The notes below the pieces were generated by a model, which was given only the letters and a program-made list of their open reading frames with translations, did not search any database and was not told the origin of the DNA. Below are positions 47,653 through 49,657 of a DNA stretch of 49,657 bases, piece after piece. Source of the DNA: Leuconostoc miyukkimchii (GTDB lineage Bacteria > Bacillota > Bacilli > Lactobacillales > Lactobacillaceae); contig NZ_BPKY01000009.1 in the NCBI RefSeq assembly GCF_019656055.1, forward strand, positions 1 to 49,657. The letters run 5' to 3'. The stretch's first letter is position 1; each line of letters begins with the position of its first letter. A program made the position numbers and the translations under genes.

Positions 47653-47820
47653 ATGAATCATATATTCAAAAAATGGATGGTTTTTTTGAGTATATGATCA
47701 TTCTTGTTTACAATTACTTTGATAGTTGCTGGTTGGCTAACATTCCACAAGGATAGATTATCACCAATGAATGCCTCTTTACGACTATTTGTTATCCAAA
47801 AGAAATTTGCGCTAAAATAA
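47653..47820 (+). pseudogene. Small membrane peptide gene with an in-frame TGA
   Basis: ATG at 47653 then MNHIFKKWMVFLSI, a TGA (47695-47697), and in the same frame SFLFTITLIVAGWLTFHKDR and more to a stop at 47820. Together it reads like a 55-residue membrane protein in which a Trp codon (TGG) became TGA. It has only a weak AAAAAAG in place of a ribosome site. I do not know the family. 47821-48022 holds no other gene; a GAGGGGG-ATG at 47858 opens a frame too short to call. Confidence 0.35.
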
Positions 47821-48022
47821 TTGAATTATCTATAATTGATTGAGGGGGAATCAGATCATGAAAATATCAGAATATTGTTGCAATAATCTTGTACAAAAAA
47901 ATAACATACAAATTGGGAATTATTTGCAAAGTTATTTCTAAATAAATTTAATTACTTAATTATTTTAGATCCTGATTTGAGATTTGATCACATAGTTAAA
48001 TTATTGAATAGAAAGGTGCATA

Positions 48023-49358
48023 ATGAAACATTTTAGTAATATTATTATCGGATTTGGAAAAGCGGGTAAAACACTTGCAGGCACACTTGCAAAGCATGGT
48101 GAAGAAGTATTAGTTATTGAAAAAGACCCCAACATGTATGGTGGTACGTGTATAAATATTGCTTGTTTACCAACTAAAAATATGATTATCAATGCACACC
48201 GTGGCATAAGATATGAAGCTGCCTTAAAAAAGAAAAATGATCTAACTGCAAAGCTACGTAATAAAAATTATCATAAGGTGGCTGATTTAAGCGGCGTAAC
48301 AGTTTTGACAGCTACTGCTGAATTTTTAGATGATCATACACTGCAAGTATCTGATAATTCAGGGCAGGAAACATTGCAAGCAGATCGAATTTTTATTAAT
48401 ACAGGGGCCACACCAGTTTGGCCTAATATTGATGGATTGCTTAATAGTAAAAAGGTTTATTCATCAACAGATCTACTTGCAAAAGATAAACAATTAAAAG
48501 AGTTAGTTATTCTAGGTAGTGGTCCCATTGGATTAGAATTTGCATCAATGTATACACAATTTGGTAGCCATGTAACGATCGTTGATAAGGCACCTAAGAT
48601 TTTGGGGAAATTTGAACCTGAGGTTGCTCAACAAGCTAAACATGATTTAGAAGAGGATGGGATATCCTTTTTGTTAGAAAGCCATATAACTAATGTAAAT
48701 GACACGCTAAATGGTGTTACATTAACAATAAGCACACCAGAAGGAATGAAAGAAATACAGGCAGATGGACTACTAGTTGCTACAGGTCGTCGAGCTAATG
48801 TGACCGATTTGCACCTAGAACGAACCAGCATTAAAACAGGTAGTCACGGTGAAATTTTAGTCAATGATGTACTAGAAACAAATGCTAAAGATGTCTATGC
48901 TTTAGGCGATGTTACTGGTGGACCACAATTCACGTATATTTCATTAGATGATTGGCGCATTATTGCTAATAATTTGTATGGTAATAAGACACGAAGTCGT
49001 TTAAATCGACCAGTATTCGCGAACACTATTTTTTTTAAATCCGGCTATTAGTAGTATTGGAAGAACAGAGGAACAGCTCCGTGAGGCAGGCATTGATTAT
49101 ACAGTATTGAAAATATCTGCAGCTAGTGTGCCTAAAGCACAAGTAATTGGTAATCCAAGAAGCATTTATAAAGCATTGATAGATCCACAGAGTCATCAGA
49201 TTTTGGGTACAACAATTTATGCTGAAGAATCATTTGAAACGATTAATATCATTAGCCTAGCGATGCAGAATCACCTTCCAGCTGAAGCTTTGCGCGATCA
49301 AATATACACCCATCCAACAATGACAGAGGCATTAAATGATTTGTTTGATCAAATCTAA
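48023..49358 (+). pseudogene. rclA: RclA-like hypothiocyanous acid / disulfide reductase with a frameshift
   Basis: Residues 1-338 read as E. coli RclA does: IIIGFGKAGKTLAGTLAKHG, the redox pair Cys43-Cys48 in MYGGTCINIACLPTK, LRNKNYHKVAD, GSGPIGLEFASM for NADPH and ALGDVTGGPQFTYISLDD for FAD. At an eight-T run (about 49028-49035) the frame shifts and a stop follows at 49051. One base less would continue NPAISSIGRTEEQLREAG through HPTMTEALNDLFDQI, the family's C-terminus with its His-Glu dyad. RclA reduces hypothiocyanite and guards against hypochlorous acid. Real mutation, slippage-controlled switch or sequencing error cannot be told apart here. GAAAGG ribosome site. Confidence 0.85.
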
Positions 49359-49387
49359 TAAATCATTTATAACAAATTAAAATAGAG

Positions 49388-49420
49388 ATCCTCAAGGAAT
49401 AAGTCCTTGAGGATTTTTAT
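49388..49420 (+). terminator. Terminator of the rclA-like gene
   Basis: ATCCTCAAGGA-ataag-TCCTTGAGGAT followed by TTTTAT, 30 bases after the last stop. The IS1070 left end starts two bases on. Confidence 0.92.
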
Positions 49421-49421
49421 A

Positions 49422-49657
49422 TGGTAGATTGTAAAATTAAACCGAACACTTGAATAAAAAAGCCGCAGCGCCTTTAATGGTAATTGTCTAAAACAACCAT
49501 AAAGGAACTGCGACTCATGACTAGTTTATCATCTCAAGGACGCACTGTCATTCAAACTTTACTCGAATTGAATTATTCTGTTCGTGCCATTGCGCGCTTT
49601 ATTAAACGCTCTCCTTCAACCGTTTCGATTGAAATTCATCAAGTTACACCCTATAAA
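49422..49657 (+). mobile_element. IS1070-like IS30 element, left part only
   Basis: Starts with the left inverted repeat TGGTAGATTGTAAAATTAA and matches 19812-20047 with few changes. It is cut by the window end. If the molecule is circular, about 645 bases are missing between here and base 1. Confidence 0.93.
49517..49657 (+). CDS. IS30-family transposase, N-terminal part (3' incomplete)
   Basis: 47 codons from ATG at 49517, equal to the start of the complete transposase except for two changes (Glu to Gly and Ile to Val: SSQGRTVIQ and LNYSVRAIA). Contains the helix-turn-helix ARFIKRSPSTV. Partial only because the window ends. Confidence 0.92.
   Translation, partial: MTSLSSQGRTVIQTLLELNYSVRAIARFIKRSPSTVSIEIHQVTPYK

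Noticed and set aside
1..49657. rRNA, tRNA or prophage structural genes
   Set aside because: No sequence with such features was found; the cargo is plasmid and accessory genes only.

Overview
The window looks like almost all of a mosaic plasmid from a low-GC lactic acid bacterium (Lactobacillales; Leuconostoc or a close lactobacillus is my best guess). The grounds are a theta-type Rep_3 initiator with 22-bp iterons, a MOBV relaxase with an oriT, a ParA/RHH partition cassette, several Fst-like type I toxin loci, IS elements of LAB type (IS1070-like IS30, ISL3, IS3, IS1380), strong AGGAGG ribosome sites and CcpA cre boxes. Both window ends lie inside the same IS1070-like element: base 1 matches base 20693 of the internal copy and base 49657 matches base 20047. 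This is what a circular molecule of about 50.3 kb broken at a repeat would look like, but a linear contig between two IS copies cannot be excluded.

Layout. 1-6.2 kb: a thiol-redox operon on the minus strand (three thioredoxin-like proteins, a broken racemase, thioredoxin reductase, an FrnE/DsbA-like protein, a 43-residue CGPDGC protein and a flavin disulfide reductase). It is preceded by an ArsR-rhodanese fusion regulator, and matching inverted repeats lie at both promoters. 6.2-10.8 kb: a defence block with a near twin of the EcoRI restriction-modification pair and a TrlF-type PHP/ATPase. 10.8-14.6 kb: replication and mobilization (RepB-like, RepA, iterons, MobV, oriT). 15-19.8 kb: sucrose use (invertase, MFS permease, LacI regulator) with operators, a cre site and a 7-codon stump of a divergent fructokinase. 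19.8-22.6 kb: IS1070, mscL, two small ORFs, a tandem RSF1010/pIP501-type oriT-like site and type I toxin-antitoxin 1. 23-26.5 kb: P1B ATPase, HMA protein, Dps and a Crp/Fnr regulator behind an FNR-like box. 26.5-31.6 kb: IS1380 halves around a VIT transporter, an integrase, the FetAB iron exporter and arsC. 31.7-35.8 kb: IS3 debris around a uracil-DNA glycosylase-like gene and a 5-formyl-THF cyclo-ligase, a resolvase and type I TA candidate 3. 36.4-42.5 kb: two fluoride channels, a ClC, a CPA2 antiporter, two VIT transporters and a cupin. 43-46.6 kb: ParAB with an AT-rich centromere, an antisense-RNA locus, type I TA 2, a structured RNA and a BRCT protein. 47-49.4 kb: a duplicated oriT with a cut-off relaxase, and an rclA-like reductase with a frameshift.

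Taken together the cargo is about stress: thiol and hypochlorite/hypothiocyanite stress (Trx operon, RclA), arsenate (a Trx-coupled ArsC), iron or manganese overload (FetAB, three VIT proteins, P1B ATPase, Dps), fluoride and osmotic stress, with sucrose use and phage defence added. Stability and spread are secured by partition, several type I TA loci and oriT sites of two unrelated relaxase families. There is no CRISPR array, rRNA or tRNA. Family calls come from reading motifs and remembered family sequences; no database search was run.
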